Shown: positions 10,111-19,151, counted from the first letter of the stretch. The stretch is 64,000 bases of DNA from Lachnobacterium bovis (GCF_900111325.1 NZ_FOGW01000004.1:124001-188000), one strand, 5' to 3'. Notes: generated by a model from the letters alone, not told the origin. Numbers and translations are program-made.

Positions 10111-11349
10111 CTAACATTCTTTTAAAATATGCCCCATTTTTTCTTTCTTTGTTTTCAAATAAAATGCATCAAATTTCTGAGGGGCAATTTCAATTGGTAC
10201 CCTTTTTTCTATTTTTAATCCAAAATCCTCTAAGCCATAAACCTTAAGGGGGTTATTAGTCATCAAATTAATACTTTTAACTCCTAAATCTTTTAAAATT
10301 TGAGCACCAATCCAATACTCTCTTAAATCTGGTTTAAATCCTAATTTAATATTTGCTTCAACAGTGTCTAATCCCTCTTCTTGAAGTTTATACGCTTTTA
10401 TTTTATTGATCAGGCCGATTCCTCTTCCCTCCTGCCTCATATATAATAGAATTCCTCTTCCTTCTTTTTCTATTTTTTCCATGGCTGTCTGCAATTGTCT
10501 ACCACAATCACACCTGTATGATCCAAATGCATCTCCTGTCAAACATTCTGAATGCACTCTAATTAATACGTCTTTTCCATCTCCTATATCCCCTTTTACT
10601 AACGCAATGTGATGTTCCTTAGTAATATCATTGACATATCCATACATTTTAAAATTGCCATGCTCGGTTGGTAAATCAGCTTTAGCTTCACAATAAACAT
10701 GTTTATCATGGTATCTACAATAATCTTGTAAATCTGCAATTGTTATAAACACCAATCCATATTTTTTTGCAAAATCAAACAACTTATCTTGACGCATCAT
10801 ACTTCCATCATCATCCATTATTTCACAGCAAACACCACATTCTTTTAATCCTGCAAGTCTCATCAAGTCAACTGTCGCTTCTGTATGTCCATTTCTTTCT
10901 AGCACTCCTTTTTCTTTTGCTATTAATGGAAAAACATGACCCGGACGTCTAAAATCTTCTGGTTTTGCCTGTTCGTTTACACATTGTCTAATTGTAAAAG
11001 CTCTTTCTTTAGCAGATATTCCAGTTGTTGTATCAACATGGTCTATAGAAACTGTAAATGCTGTCTGATGATTATCTGTATTATTTTCAAGCATAGGATG
11101 AAACTGTAGTTTTTGTGCTAAAGACTCACTCATTGGTGTACAAATAAGGCCTTTTGCTTTAGATGCAATAAAATTGATATTTTCTTGTGTTGCATATTCT
11201 GCCGCACAAATTAAATCTCCTTCGTTTTCTCTCTCCTCATCATCTACCACTAAGATAATTTTTCCTTGTTTAAGAGACTCTAGTGCTTCTTCAATCGTGT
11301 TGTGTTTTTTTTCATTATTGAATTCAACATCAAATTTGTGATTTTTCAT
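10111..11349 (-). CDS. ribBA: Bifunctional DHBP synthase / GTP cyclohydrolase II
   Basis: The N-terminal half (about residues 1-205) is 3,4-dihydroxy-2-butanone-4-phosphate synthase: [17 protein letters not shown] carries the acidic metal site, and RPGHVFPL and [10 protein letters not shown] complete it. The C-terminal half is GTP cyclohydrolase II, with the zinc cysteines in [17 protein letters not shown] and the segment GRGIGLINK. Together they supply both precursors of the lumazine synthase reaction. The 412-residue length is normal for RibBA fusions. It lies between ribE (38 bases upstream) and ribH. Confidence 0.97.
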   Translation of the reverse strand: MKNHKFDVEFNNEKKHNTIEEALESLKQGKIILVVDDEERENEGDLICAAEYATQENINFIASKAKGLICTPMSESLAQKLQFHPMLENNTDNHQTAFTVSIDHVDTTTGISAKERAFTIRQCVNEQAKPEDFRRPGHVFPLIAKEKGVLERNGHTEATVDLMRLAGLKECGVCCEIMDDDGSMMRQDKLFDFAKKYGLVFITIADLQDYCRYHDKHVYCEAKADLPTEHGNFKMYGYVNDITKEHHIALVKGDIGDGKDVLIRVHSECLTGDAFGSYRCDCGRQLQTAMEKIEKEGRGILLYMRQEGRGIGLINKIKAYKLQEEGLDTVEANIKLGFKPDLREYWIGAQILKDLGVKSINLMTNNPLKVYGLEDFGLKIEKRVPIEIAPQKFDAFYLKTKKEKMGHILKEC

Positions 11350-11387
11350 ATTCCCTTCTAACTCTCCTTTTTATTTATTATTTATTT

Positions 11388-12086
11388 TTAAAATCCATTT
11401 TCTAATAACATTTCAAGACTAACATTGCTCGTCTTAGAAAACTTTTTGTGTGATTCTTTTTGGTTAGTTTGCTTTTCATTTGAGTAATCAATCGGGACAT
11501 CTTTTGTCAAAAAACTCCTGATATATTTTCCGATGATGTCATTTTCAAGATTTACAACTTCTCCAAGTTTTTTACTTACCAAAGTTGTTGCATCTTTCGT
11601 ATGTGGTATTATTGAAACTGCAAAACTTGTTGTATCTAAATACGCTACTGTCAAGCTGATTCCATCTATCGTAATTGAGCCTTTCATAACAATCAAATCA
11701 ATTATATTCTTAGGTGCTTCTATATATATCCATATTGCGTTTCCATCTTTTTTCATTTTTGAAATATGCCCCACACCATCAATATGCCCCGAAACAATAT
11801 GTCCACCAAATCGACCATTTAAAGGCATAGCCCTTTCTAAATTCACCTTTGAATTTGTTTTTAGGCTTGCTAAACTTGTTCTTTTAACTGTTTCAGACAT
11901 TACATCTACTGTAAAACTTTTTTCTGAAATTCTATTTGCAGTAAGACATACGCCATTTACTGCTATACTATCTCCTAAATTAATATCTTCTAAAACAGTT
12001 TGACATTCTATTTCTAGTTTCATATAGTTTCCATTTTTTGTAATTCTTTTTATCTTACCTATCTCTTCAATAATTCCTGTAAACAT
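11388..12086 (-). CDS. ribE: Riboflavin synthase, alpha subunit
   Basis: Riboflavin synthase dismutates two lumazine molecules into riboflavin. The protein shows the expected internal duplication: MFTGIIEEIG at the start with AVNGVCLTA, then GHIDGVGHI and a second copy with TIDGISLTVA. The C-terminal tail (about residues 205-232, Lys/Asn/Ser-rich) is longer than in most homologues and looks disordered. The gene is second in the operon, 24 bases after ribD. Some annotations call this gene ribC. Confidence 0.96.
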   Translation of the reverse strand: MFTGIIEEIGKIKRITKNGNYMKLEIECQTVLEDINLGDSIAVNGVCLTANRISEKSFTVDVMSETVKRTSLASLKTNSKVNLERAMPLNGRFGGHIVSGHIDGVGHISKMKKDGNAIWIYIEAPKNIIDLIVMKGSITIDGISLTVAYLDTTSFAVSIIPHTKDATTLVSKKLGEVVNLENDIIGKYIRSFLTKDVPIDYSNEKQTNQKESHKKFSKTSNVSLEMLLENGF

Positions 12087-12110
12087 AATTTCTCCTTTAT
12101 GAAATACTTA

Positions 12111-13460
12111 TTATTCTTCAGATGCGACTGTATATCTAATTACCACATCATTGTTTAGTAACTTTACATCCTTAACAGACATCTTATAAGCATCTTTTAT
12201 TTTAGAAATCCCATCTCCATCAACTGGACTTTTAGCCTTTCCTCCAAAAATCTTAGGTGCAACAATACAAAAAACCTCATCTACAATATTGCTTTTTAAA
12301 GCATTCTCATTTAGTGTTGCACCGCCTTCTAGTAAAATTCCATCAATTTTCATTTTTCCTAAAAATCTCATTAATTTTACTAAATCAACCCTTTTTTCAT
12401 ACTTTCTTGTATCTTTCTCTTTTGTTTCATCATCTATCATTTCTACCTTGCTTTCTCTAGCGCATGCATTGATAATTACCACACTTTTTTTTTGCAATTG
12501 TTTTATTTTATCTGCAATAATATCCGGTAAAACTTTATAAGAATCCACAATTTCACCGTCTGGTACTTCTGTAAATGCTGTAGCAATTATTGTTTGATAC
12601 TTATTTGCTGTTTTTACAATGTTTGAATCCATAGGAATTCTTAATTTAGAATCACAAATAATTCTAACAGGCTGTCTTACATCATATTTCTTAGGATTAT
12701 TTACTTCTTTTGCTTCTTCATCTTCATTTGTTTTTTCTGGTTCAAATTTTAACCTGCAATTCAACATTGGATTATCTAATAAAACGGTATTAATCCCAAC
12801 CATTATTCCCATGTATTTATTCCTTAAAAAATGCACAAACTCTATAGATTTTTCCCCAGAAATCCATTTTGACTCATTTGTCTTTGTTGCGATTTTTCCA
12901 TCTGCTGTCATAGCATATTTCATAACAACATAAGGAGTTTTATTTTGTATAAATTTAAAAAAGACCTCATTTAAGCTGTCGCACTCACTTTTTAAGCAAT
13001 CCCTTTTTACCTCAATGCCAGCGTTTTCTAAAATCTTTATACTTTTTTCACCCACAAGCGGATTAGGATCTCTTGAACCAATTACAACTCGTGCAATTTT
13101 ATTTTCAATAATCGCATCTGTACAAGGTGGCTGTTTACCAAAATGACAACAAGGCGTCAACGTAACATACAACGTTGCTCCTTTTAACTCATCTTTTAAT
13201 TCTTGACGCGATTTTTCTTTTAGTTTGCCCTCTGAATTTTTGTTTTTTTCTCCACTTTCCTCACATTTTGTATTAAAAAAATTTTGAAATGCATCTCTTT
13301 CAGCATGTAAATCACCATATTTCTTATGATATCCTTCTGCTAAAATTTGAGATTCTTTTACAATAACTGCGCCTACTAAGGGATTGGGATTAACTTTACC
13401 AATTCCTTTTTTAGCCAATTCAATAGCTTTGCGCATAAAAAAATCATCATTTTCATTCAT
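12111..13460 (-). CDS. ribD: Bifunctional deaminase/reductase RibD with charged insertions
   Basis: RibD deaminates and then reduces the first pyrimidine intermediate of riboflavin synthesis. The N-terminal deaminase has VNPNPLVGAV, then HAERDAF and TLTPCCHFGKQPPC, the zinc ligands. The reductase half has KYAMTADGKIATK and LLEGGATLNENAL. At 449 residues it is about 80 longer than typical. The extra length appears as Lys/Glu-rich insertions at about 62-85, 225-245 and 335-360, probably surface loops. It is the first gene of the operon, with AAAGGAG ahead of the ATG and an FMN riboswitch about 240 bases upstream. Confidence 0.95.
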   Translation of the reverse strand: MNENDDFFMRKAIELAKKGIGKVNPNPLVGAVIVKESQILAEGYHKKYGDLHAERDAFQNFFNTKCEESGEKNKNSEGKLKEKSRQELKDELKGATLYVTLTPCCHFGKQPPCTDAIIENKIARVVIGSRDPNPLVGEKSIKILENAGIEVKRDCLKSECDSLNEVFFKFIQNKTPYVVMKYAMTADGKIATKTNESKWISGEKSIEFVHFLRNKYMGIMVGINTVLLDNPMLNCRLKFEPEKTNEDEEAKEVNNPKKYDVRQPVRIICDSKLRIPMDSNIVKTANKYQTIIATAFTEVPDGEIVDSYKVLPDIIADKIKQLQKKSVVIINACARESKVEMIDDETKEKDTRKYEKRVDLVKLMRFLGKMKIDGILLEGGATLNENALKSNIVDEVFCIVAPKIFGGKAKSPVDGDGISKIKDAYKMSVKDVKLLNNDVVIRYTVASEE

Positions 13461-13583
13461 ACAACTTCAAGCTCCTTTATTGGTATTTTATTGTTTAATT
13501 AATATTTATTCTTGGGACTTTAGCAATTAGATTTATATCGCTACTAGAAATTTGAATTCGAAATTATTAATAACTGACTTTTT

Positions 13584-13643
13584 ATTATTTATCTAATCAT
13601 TATTTATCTAATTATTATTTATCTAATTATTATTTGTTTAATT
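13584..13643. repeat. 15-bp tandem repeat in the rib operon leader (4 copies)
   Basis: Four consecutive 15-base units of the form attatttatctaat[c/t] run from 13584 to 13643. The fourth has two changes and a short partial unit follows. The array lies in the untranslated leader between the FMN riboswitch and ribD. The rest of 13461-13700 is AT-rich, with no gene and no obvious terminator hairpin. Confidence 0.85.
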
Positions 13644-13700
13644 ATAATTACAATGATGTATCAATATTATTAAATAATAACTATCAGTTAAATACTATAA

Positions 13701-13811
13701 TTCTTCTCTCATCCAGACTTTAACTGTCGGTTATGGAATCACACCATATCAACCAAAATGGCTCGCGGACTTTACCGCCGGTAGGGAATTACACCCTGCC
13801 CCGAAGAATAT
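13701..13811 (-). promoter_or_regulatory. FMN riboswitch (RFN element)
   Basis: Read on the minus strand, the segment has the conserved RFN blocks in order: TTCGGGGCAGGGTG, ATTCCCTACCGGCGGTAA, GTCCGCGAGC, a variable hairpin, GTGTGATTCC, CCGACAGTTAAAGTCTGG and ATGAGAGAAGA. FMN binding normally shuts off the downstream rib genes. A TATAAT box at 13815-13820 just upstream may be the promoter -10, with a poor -35. The switch is separated from ribD by an unusually long AT-rich leader, in which I could not identify a clear terminator. Confidence 0.97.
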
Positions 13812-14052
13812 TTTATTATACATTTATTAATTATTAACAAAAGTCTTAATCTTTTATTAACTCAAATTATAAATCGCTAACTCGATAATTGCAACTATTT
13901 TTTATGATTTTTGTGTATCTAATAAAATACAATCTAATTTTAATATTATTCATTGTGCATATTGACTATTCACGGAATTTATTGTATATTTTTTAACAAA
14001 GCTCCTTTTATTAAGAATATTCATTTTTTTCTGAAATAATAAGGTGTTTTTG

Positions 14053-14075
14053 ACTACAATTTTACAATTTGTAGT
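14053..14075. promoter_or_regulatory. Operator-like dyad over the hyd promoter region
   Basis: Inverted repeat ACTACAA-N9-TTGTAGT. Its left arm overlaps a TTGACT hexamer (14051-14056) that could be the -35 of the promoter for the hydrogenase-maturation genes starting at 14103. AAAGGAG follows at 14089-14095. The regulator is unknown. The rest of 13821-14050 shows no gene. Confidence 0.4.
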
Positions 14076-14102
14076 ACTAGGCTAACCTAAAGGAGAAACA
14101 AA

Positions 14103-14357
14103 ATGGAAACTAGAGTAGCATTATTAAGCATAATTGTGGAAGATTTAAGCTCTGTTAAGCCTCTCAACGACATACTTCATCTATATAGTGAATATATAAT
14201 CGGTCGAATGGGAATTCCTTACAAGAAGCGCGGAATCTGCATTATTAGCATCGCTTTAGACGCACCTCAAAATACCATTTCTACTTTGTCTGGTAAGATT
14301 GGCAAACTAAAAGGAATTAGCGTTAAAACCGCTTTTTCAAAAATAAAATCTAACTAA
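14103..14357 (+). CDS. TM1266-family putative iron-only hydrogenase system regulator
   Basis: An 84-residue ferredoxin-like (ACT/NikR-like) protein beginning METRVALLSIIVED and containing HLYSEYIIGRMGIPYKKRGI and a GKIGKLKGISVKT segment. These are typical of the small TM1266 family, which sits beside [FeFe]-hydrogenase maturation genes. Its biochemical role is not settled; a regulatory role is suggested from context and fold. AAAGGAG lies before the ATG. HydG follows after 31 bases on the same strand, so it is the first gene of a three-gene operon. Confidence 0.88.
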   Translation: METRVALLSIIVEDLSSVKPLNDILHLYSEYIIGRMGIPYKKRGICIISIALDAPQNTISTLSGKIGKLKGISVKTAFSKIKSN

Positions 14358-14388
14358 ATTTTTCAAATGAAGAAAGAGAGAAACACAA

Positions 14389-15837
14389 ATGGCAATTTAC
14401 AATCCAAAATCATTAAAAGCAGAGGAGTTTATTAATCATGAAGAAATTCTTGAAACTCTTTCTTATGCTGACGAAAACAAAGATAATTACAAATTAATCG
14501 ACGAAATTCTTGAGAAAGCTCGTCCACAAAAAACCAAAACAGGCTATGTTTGTTCAGGTTTATCTCACAAAGAAGCATCTGTACTTCTTGCATGTGAAAA
14601 TCCAGAAAAAATTCAAAAAATGTTTGAAATTGCAGAAGAAATTAAACAAGCTTTTTACGGTAACCGTATAGTTATGTTTGCACCTTTATACCTTTCAAAT
14701 TATTGTGTAAATGGTTGTCTATACTGTCCTTATCATGCAAAAAACAAACATATTGGACGTAAAAAATTAACTCAAGAAGAAGTAAAGGCAGAAGTTATTG
14801 CACTTCAAGATATGGGACATAAACGTCTAGCAATTGAGGCTGGAGAGGATCCCGTAAATAACCCAATTGAATATATTCTTGAATGTATTAAAACTATTTA
14901 CGGTGTACATCACAAAAATGGTGATATTCGTCGAGTTAATGTTAATATTGCAGCTACAACTGTTGAAAACTATAAAAAATTAAAAGAAGCTGGAATCGGT
15001 ACATATATACTTTTCCAGGAAACATATCATAAACAAAGTTACGAAACATTACACCCAACTGGTCCAAAACATGATTACGCTTACCATACAGAAGCTATGG
15101 ATAGAGCTATGGAAGGTGGTATTGATGACGTTGGCCTTGGTGTATTATTCGGTTTAGATAAATATAGATATGAATTTGCCGGTTTATTAATGCATGCAGA
15201 GCACTTAGAAGCAGTACACGGAGTTGGTCCACATACTATTTCTGTACCAAGAGTTAAACATGCTGACGATATTGATCCAGATGTATTTGATAACTCAATT
15301 TCTGATGAAATATTCACAAAAATCGCAGCATGTATCAGACTTGCAGTACCTTACACAGGTATGATTATTTCAACTCGTGAAACAGAAGAAGTTCGTGCTA
15401 AAATGCTTCAAGTCGGTATTTCTCAAGTCAGTGGTGCATCACGTACATCAGTCGGTGGATATACTCAAGAAGAACGTCCACATGACACAGAACAATTTGA
15501 TGTTTCTGACCAACGTACCCTTGATGAAGTTGTTCATTGGTTAATGGATACTGGACATATTCCATCATTTTGTACAGCATGTTATCGTGAAGGTAGAACG
15601 GGCGATAGATTTATGAGTTTATGTAAGAGCGGACAAATTCAAAACTGTTGTACTCCAAATGCTCTTATGACACTTACTGAGTACTTAGTTGATTATGCAT
15701 CTGAAGAAACCAAAGAAGTTGGGTTTAAATTAATTGATGAAGAATTAAAGAAAATTCCAAAAGAAAATGTAAGAAAAATTGCGGCTGAACACATTGAAGC
15801 TATTAAAAATTCTAACCAACGTGACTTTAGATTCTAA
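14389..15837 (+). CDS. hydG: [FeFe]-hydrogenase H-cluster radical SAM maturase HydG
   Basis: HydG splits tyrosine to provide the CO and cyanide ligands of the H-cluster. The radical-SAM CX3CX2C motif is in YCVNGCLYCPYHAK (about residues 104-117). The C-terminal auxiliary cluster site is present as CTACYREGRTGDR plus a downstream Cys in IQNCCTPNA. The 482-residue length is normal. It is followed by hydF with 12 bases between stop and start. The third maturase, HydE, and the hydrogenase itself are not in this window. Confidence 0.96.
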   Translation: MAIYNPKSLKAEEFINHEEILETLSYADENKDNYKLIDEILEKARPQKTKTGYVCSGLSHKEASVLLACENPEKIQKMFEIAEEIKQAFYGNRIVMFAPLYLSNYCVNGCLYCPYHAKNKHIGRKKLTQEEVKAEVIALQDMGHKRLAIEAGEDPVNNPIEYILECIKTIYGVHHKNGDIRRVNVNIAATTVENYKKLKEAGIGTYILFQETYHKQSYETLHPTGPKHDYAYHTEAMDRAMEGGIDDVGLGVLFGLDKYRYEFAGLLMHAEHLEAVHGVGPHTISVPRVKHADDIDPDVFDNSISDEIFTKIAACIRLAVPYTGMIISTRETEEVRAKMLQVGISQVSGASRTSVGGYTQEERPHDTEQFDVSDQRTLDEVVHWLMDTGHIPSFCTACYREGRTGDRFMSLCKSGQIQNCCTPNALMTLTEYLVDYASEETKEVGFKLIDEELKKIPKENVRKIAAEHIEAIKNSNQRDFRF

Positions 15838-15849
15838 GAGGTGATAATT

Positions 15850-17061
15850 ATGGATTTAAATTCAACTCCAAGTGCCCTTAGAACTCATATTAGTTTTTTC
15901 GGTGTAAGAAACGCAGGTAAATCAAGTCTTGTAAATGCAATTACAGGCCAAAATTTATCTATTGTATCCGACATTAAAGGTACAACAACTGATCCCGTAC
16001 GTAAATCAATGGAAATACTTCCCTTAGGACCAGTCGTAATAATAGATACTCCTGGAATTGATGATACAGGTCATCTTGGAACACTACGTGTTGAAAAAAC
16101 TAAGACTATTTTAAAAGAAACAGATATTGCAATATTAGTAGTTGATGTAACAAAAGGCATTACTAATGTTGAAAAAGAAATGATAGATTTATTTATTGCA
16201 AAAAAAATTCCATACATAATTGCATATAATAAATCTGATTTAAAAAGCTCTTGCGAAACTACAAGTAATGGCGATAATAAAATCAATGTTAGTACCATAA
16301 ATAATCATAATATTTATGAACTTAAGGAAATGATTGGACACCTTATAAAAAATAATTCATCTAGCGAAAAAACATTAATTGGTGATTTAATTAATGAAAA
16401 TGATTTAGTTGTACTCGTCATTCCAATTGATAGTTCTGCCCCAAAAGGTAGACTTATATTACCACAACAACAAGTACTTCGTGATGCACTTGATCATCAT
16501 GCTATTCCACTATGTTGTCAAGTAAGTGAACTTTCTCATTTGCTACAATCATTAAATAAGACACCAAAACTTGTTATCACTGATTCGCAAGCTTTTAAAG
16601 AAGTTGCAAAAATAACGCCTAGTGACATACCTTTAACTTCATTTTCTATTTTAATGGCACGATTTAAAGGTAATTTAAAAGAATTAATTCTTGGCGCTAA
16701 AGCATTACATGAACTTAAAGATAATGACACTGTTTTGATTTCTGAAGGCTGCACTCACCATCGACAATGTAATGACATTGGTACAGTTAAAATGCCAAAT
16801 TGGATAAAAAATTATACTCAAAAAAATATTCAATTTGAATTTACATCTGGAAATGATTTTCCAAATGACTTATCAAAATATAATCTAGTTGTTCATTGTG
16901 GTGGTTGTATGCTTAATGCAAAAGAAATGCTTTCACGAATTGAGATAGCTAAATGTCAAAACGTTCCAATTGTAAATTATGGAATTGCTATAGCTCATAT
17001 GCATGATATACTTGCAAGAAGTATTGATATTTTTCCAGATTATAAAAATCTATTAGATTAA
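15850..17061 (+). CDS. hydF: [FeFe]-hydrogenase H-cluster maturation GTPase HydF
   Basis: HydF is the scaffold that assembles the diiron precursor and loads it into the hydrogenase. The N-terminal GTPase has the P-loop GVRNAGKSSLVNAI, DTPGIDD (G3) and NKSD (G4). The C-terminal cluster site shows CTHHRQC and HCGGCMLN, matching the family pattern of a Cys/His followed by HCXXC. The ATG at 15850 is preferred: AGAGGTGA is properly spaced for it, while an in-frame GTG at 15841 lies inside that ribosome site. It ends the hyd operon and is followed at once by a terminator. Confidence 0.95.
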   Translation: MDLNSTPSALRTHISFFGVRNAGKSSLVNAITGQNLSIVSDIKGTTTDPVRKSMEILPLGPVVIIDTPGIDDTGHLGTLRVEKTKTILKETDIAILVVDVTKGITNVEKEMIDLFIAKKIPYIIAYNKSDLKSSCETTSNGDNKINVSTINNHNIYELKEMIGHLIKNNSSSEKTLIGDLINENDLVVLVIPIDSSAPKGRLILPQQQVLRDALDHHAIPLCCQVSELSHLLQSLNKTPKLVITDSQAFKEVAKITPSDIPLTSFSILMARFKGNLKELILGAKALHELKDNDTVLISEGCTHHRQCNDIGTVKMPNWIKNYTQKNIQFEFTSGNDFPNDLSKYNLVVHCGGCMLNAKEMLSRIEIAKCQNVPIVNYGIAIAHMHDILARSIDIFPDYKNLLD

Positions 17062-17067
17062 AAATAA

Positions 17068-17121
17068 TACCGTTTCTGAATTGTTAGATTACAAATATAA
17101 CAATTCGAGAACGGTATTTTT
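17068..17121. terminator. Bidirectional terminator between hydF and the GGDEF-like gene
   Basis: Long hairpin with arms AATACCGTTTCTGAATTGTTA and TAACAATTCGAGAACGGTATT (one mismatch and one wobble), followed by T-rich sequence on the plus strand and T-rich sequence on the minus strand too. It lies between two convergent genes and can serve both. Confidence 0.85.
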
Positions 17122-17142
17122 ATTTACCTTCTCACTCTTTTA

Positions 17143-18360
17143 TTAATTAACAACTCTTTTTATTTGCTCTTTACTAATTCTATCCTTATACATTTTTCCT
17201 TCTGCTTCAAGAAATGCGTTATTCACACCATTTTTTTCTATTTTATACCTCGCAAAACCTATATTTACATCTAAATTATAATCAACTTCTTCCTTCGCAT
17301 TATACCTTGCTATAGCATTGTTTAAATCAATCTTTAACTCTCTAATAATAGTTCTTTCCTCATTTTTTTGCTTTTCTTTTTCGCTTTCCTTATGATAAAT
17401 TTTCATAAATAATGCAAATTCATTTCCCTTAATTCTTCCTACTATAGCTTTTCTATTAGCATCCACTGATACATCTTCTAATATTTTAGCAAATGCTTTC
17501 AATTTTTTTCCAGTTTCACGACTTCTTTGTTCTCTATCTCTTAAATCTAATTTATTAATTTCAAACACCAACAAATAAATAACCACAAAATTATCATCCT
17601 TTAACTTTTCTACTTCAGCATACATCCTTCTTAAAAACTCTCGATTATTATTCAATGATGTAACTGCATCCTTTGAAATCAAATCTTCTTGTGTCGCAAA
17701 AAAAATCAACAGACTCGTTACTGTAACAGATACAGATATCAACGGCATCCAGTTAAATCTCATTTGTATTATGCTAAATATAATAGGAATATATGGAAAA
17801 AGCGCAAGCGTTCCATATTTTGTCCTTTCAATATTTTTTTCCGTAAAAATAAGCATACAAAACGCTTGAAAACTACCTGTTATTAAATAAAGATATGCAA
17901 AAACAATCTGCAACACATAACAATTTCCAATATGATATTCCATATTTTTATCATAATAATATATAAATCCTGTTTGCGAATTTATTACACATATGAAAAA
18001 ATTCACAAAAATAAAAAATAAAGCTACTGCATCCATCATTTCCTTATTTTTCGTATATTCTTCACCTTTATCTAATACAAACTCAAAATATACAAACCAC
18101 AAATAGCCCATAACCGTTTCTGATATAAAATACATTGATTTAAAAACATACAATAAATCCATATTTAATTGTCCATTACCATAATGAATAATTCTACTAA
18201 CACAATCAACGCTAACATATGACATCGTACAAACAACTGCATTGATATATGAACGTTTATATCCTGAATCATTCAATCTTACACTACTTTGTAATGCAAC
18301 AATAATTAGTAATACTATACACAATACACTAATTTCTATATATAACGCTAAATACATCAT
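17143..18360 (-). CDS. Membrane protein with a degenerate GGDEF domain
   Basis: The 405-residue protein starts with about seven hydrophobic helices (residues 1-225) and ends with a region resembling a diguanylate cyclase (about 230-400), including the SLNNNREFLRRMY start and the late NIGFARYKIEKNGVNNAF segment. The signature loop reads RIKGNEF (about 310-315) where an active cyclase has GGDEF, so synthesis of c-di-GMP is doubtful. It may be a sensor or a nucleotide-binding effector. It faces hydF across a shared terminator and is followed upstream by tRNA genes. The membrane part matches no family I can name. Confidence 0.75.
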   Translation of the reverse strand: MMYLALYIEISVLCIVLLIIVALQSSVRLNDSGYKRSYINAVVCTMSYVSVDCVSRIIHYGNGQLNMDLLYVFKSMYFISETVMGYLWFVYFEFVLDKGEEYTKNKEMMDAVALFFIFVNFFICVINSQTGFIYYYDKNMEYHIGNCYVLQIVFAYLYLITGSFQAFCMLIFTEKNIERTKYGTLALFPYIPIIFSIIQMRFNWMPLISVSVTVTSLLIFFATQEDLISKDAVTSLNNNREFLRRMYAEVEKLKDDNFVVIYLLVFEINKLDLRDREQRSRETGKKLKAFAKILEDVSVDANRKAIVGRIKGNEFALFMKIYHKESEKEKQKNEERTIIRELKIDLNNAIARYNAKEEVDYNLDVNIGFARYKIEKNGVNNAFLEAEGKMYKDRISKEQIKRVVN

Positions 18361-18528
18361 AATTCCACCTCATATTTTTCCCGATGCACAAAAAAGTACA
18401 CTACCCTATTCTTTATATCGAATCAGTAAAAAAAATACTTATTGAAATTTAAAGTAAATGAAATAAATTAAAAGAACTATATCTCTTTAGATATGAAATA
18501 ATGAATACTGAAAAATGCAAAAAAAAAA

Positions 18529-18560
18529 TCCCGAAACCATTGTCCACAACAGTTCCGGAA
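18529..18560 (-). terminator. Terminator of the tRNA-Gly cluster
   Basis: On the minus strand, arm TTCCGGAAC pairs with GTTTCGGGA (two G-U pairs), followed by a run of T (complement of 18519-18528). It starts 10 bases after the last tRNA gene. Confidence 0.8.
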
Positions 18561-18569
18561 CCTCTTAAG

Positions 18570-18642
18570 AGCGACAGACGGGGCTCGAACCCGCGGTCTC
18601 GACCTTGGCAAGGTCGCGCGTTACCAACTACGCCACTGTCGC
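18570..18642 (-). tRNA. tRNA-Gly (anticodon GCC), copy nearest the terminator
   Basis: A 73-base cloverleaf: acceptor GCGACAG/CTGTCGC, D-stem GCGT/ACGC, anticodon stem CGACC/GGTCG with loop TTGCCAA (GCC reads GGC/GGU), and a T-arm with loop TTCGAGC. CCA is not encoded. It is identical to the copy at 18882-18954 and differs from the middle copy only at one acceptor pair. Confidence 0.97.
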
Positions 18643-18740
18643 ATATTATTTCCGACTTTTGCCAGAAATAATACAACATAGAAATAAAAACTATAAACAC
18701 AAATAAAACTAACAACTTTTTAGTCAATTTCTCGACTAAG

Positions 18741-18813
18741 AGCGATAGACGGGGCTCGAACCCGCGGTCTCGACCTTGGCAAGGTCGCGCGTTACCAACT
18801 ACGCCACTATCGC
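18741..18813 (-). tRNA. tRNA-Gly (GCC), middle copy with a swapped acceptor pair
   Basis: Same 73-base cloverleaf and TTGCCAA anticodon loop as its two neighbours. Its acceptor stem is GCGATAG/CTATCGC: the C-G pair at the fifth position of the other copies is replaced by T-A, a compensated change that keeps pairing. A small hairpin (TTAGTC...GACTAA) follows it at about 18718-18739. Confidence 0.97.
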
Positions 18814-18881
18814 ATATTAAATTGCGTGGTATCAAATGATACCCATTTAATCAAAAAAATATTCAACCTTTTTTGATTGAG

Positions 18882-18954
18882 AGCGACAGACGGGGCTCGA
18901 ACCCGCGGTCTCGACCTTGGCAAGGTCGCGCGTTACCAACTACGCCACTGTCGC
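18882..18954 (-). tRNA. tRNA-Gly (GCC), promoter-proximal copy
   Basis: A 73-base cloverleaf with acceptor GCGACAG/CTGTCGC, anticodon loop TTGCCAA and no encoded CCA. The spacer after it contains an AATCAAAAAA/TTTTTTGATT hairpin and, at 18828-18843, a second hairpin GGTATCA-AA-TGATACC. These may be processing signals or partial terminators between copies. Confidence 0.97.
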
Positions 18955-18997
18955 ATTTCTTTTTTATTTTGTTGCCCTCATCCGTGGCACATGTAAT

Positions 18998-19026
18998 ATA
19001 TTACATTTTTTCTATTCATTTGTCAA
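18998..19026 (-). promoter_or_regulatory. Near-consensus promoter of the tRNA-Gly cluster
   Basis: On the minus strand TTGACA (19021-19026), a 17-base spacer, then TAATAT (18998-19003). It lies about 45 bases upstream of the first tRNA, fitting a strong sigma-A promoter for stable RNA. Confidence 0.8.
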
Positions 19027-19151
19027 CACTTTTTTTTGAAAAAATTTTATTTTTTTTTAATAAACTTATTTTTCCTTATACACCATGCACTTTTTCTTGC
19101 TTTTTTTATATAAATATGTAAAAATATTAAATGAAAAATATGGAGGACATT

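Noticed and set aside
11533..12003. Long plus-strand frame opposite ribE (156 codons), and a similar one opposite the chemoreceptor (55338-55850)
   Set aside because: Antisense shadows of strong genes, with no ribosome site or recognisable protein.
18449..19121. Open frames across the tRNA cluster on both strands
   Set aside because: Their sequence is translated tRNA repeat; the cloverleaf structures explain the DNA fully.
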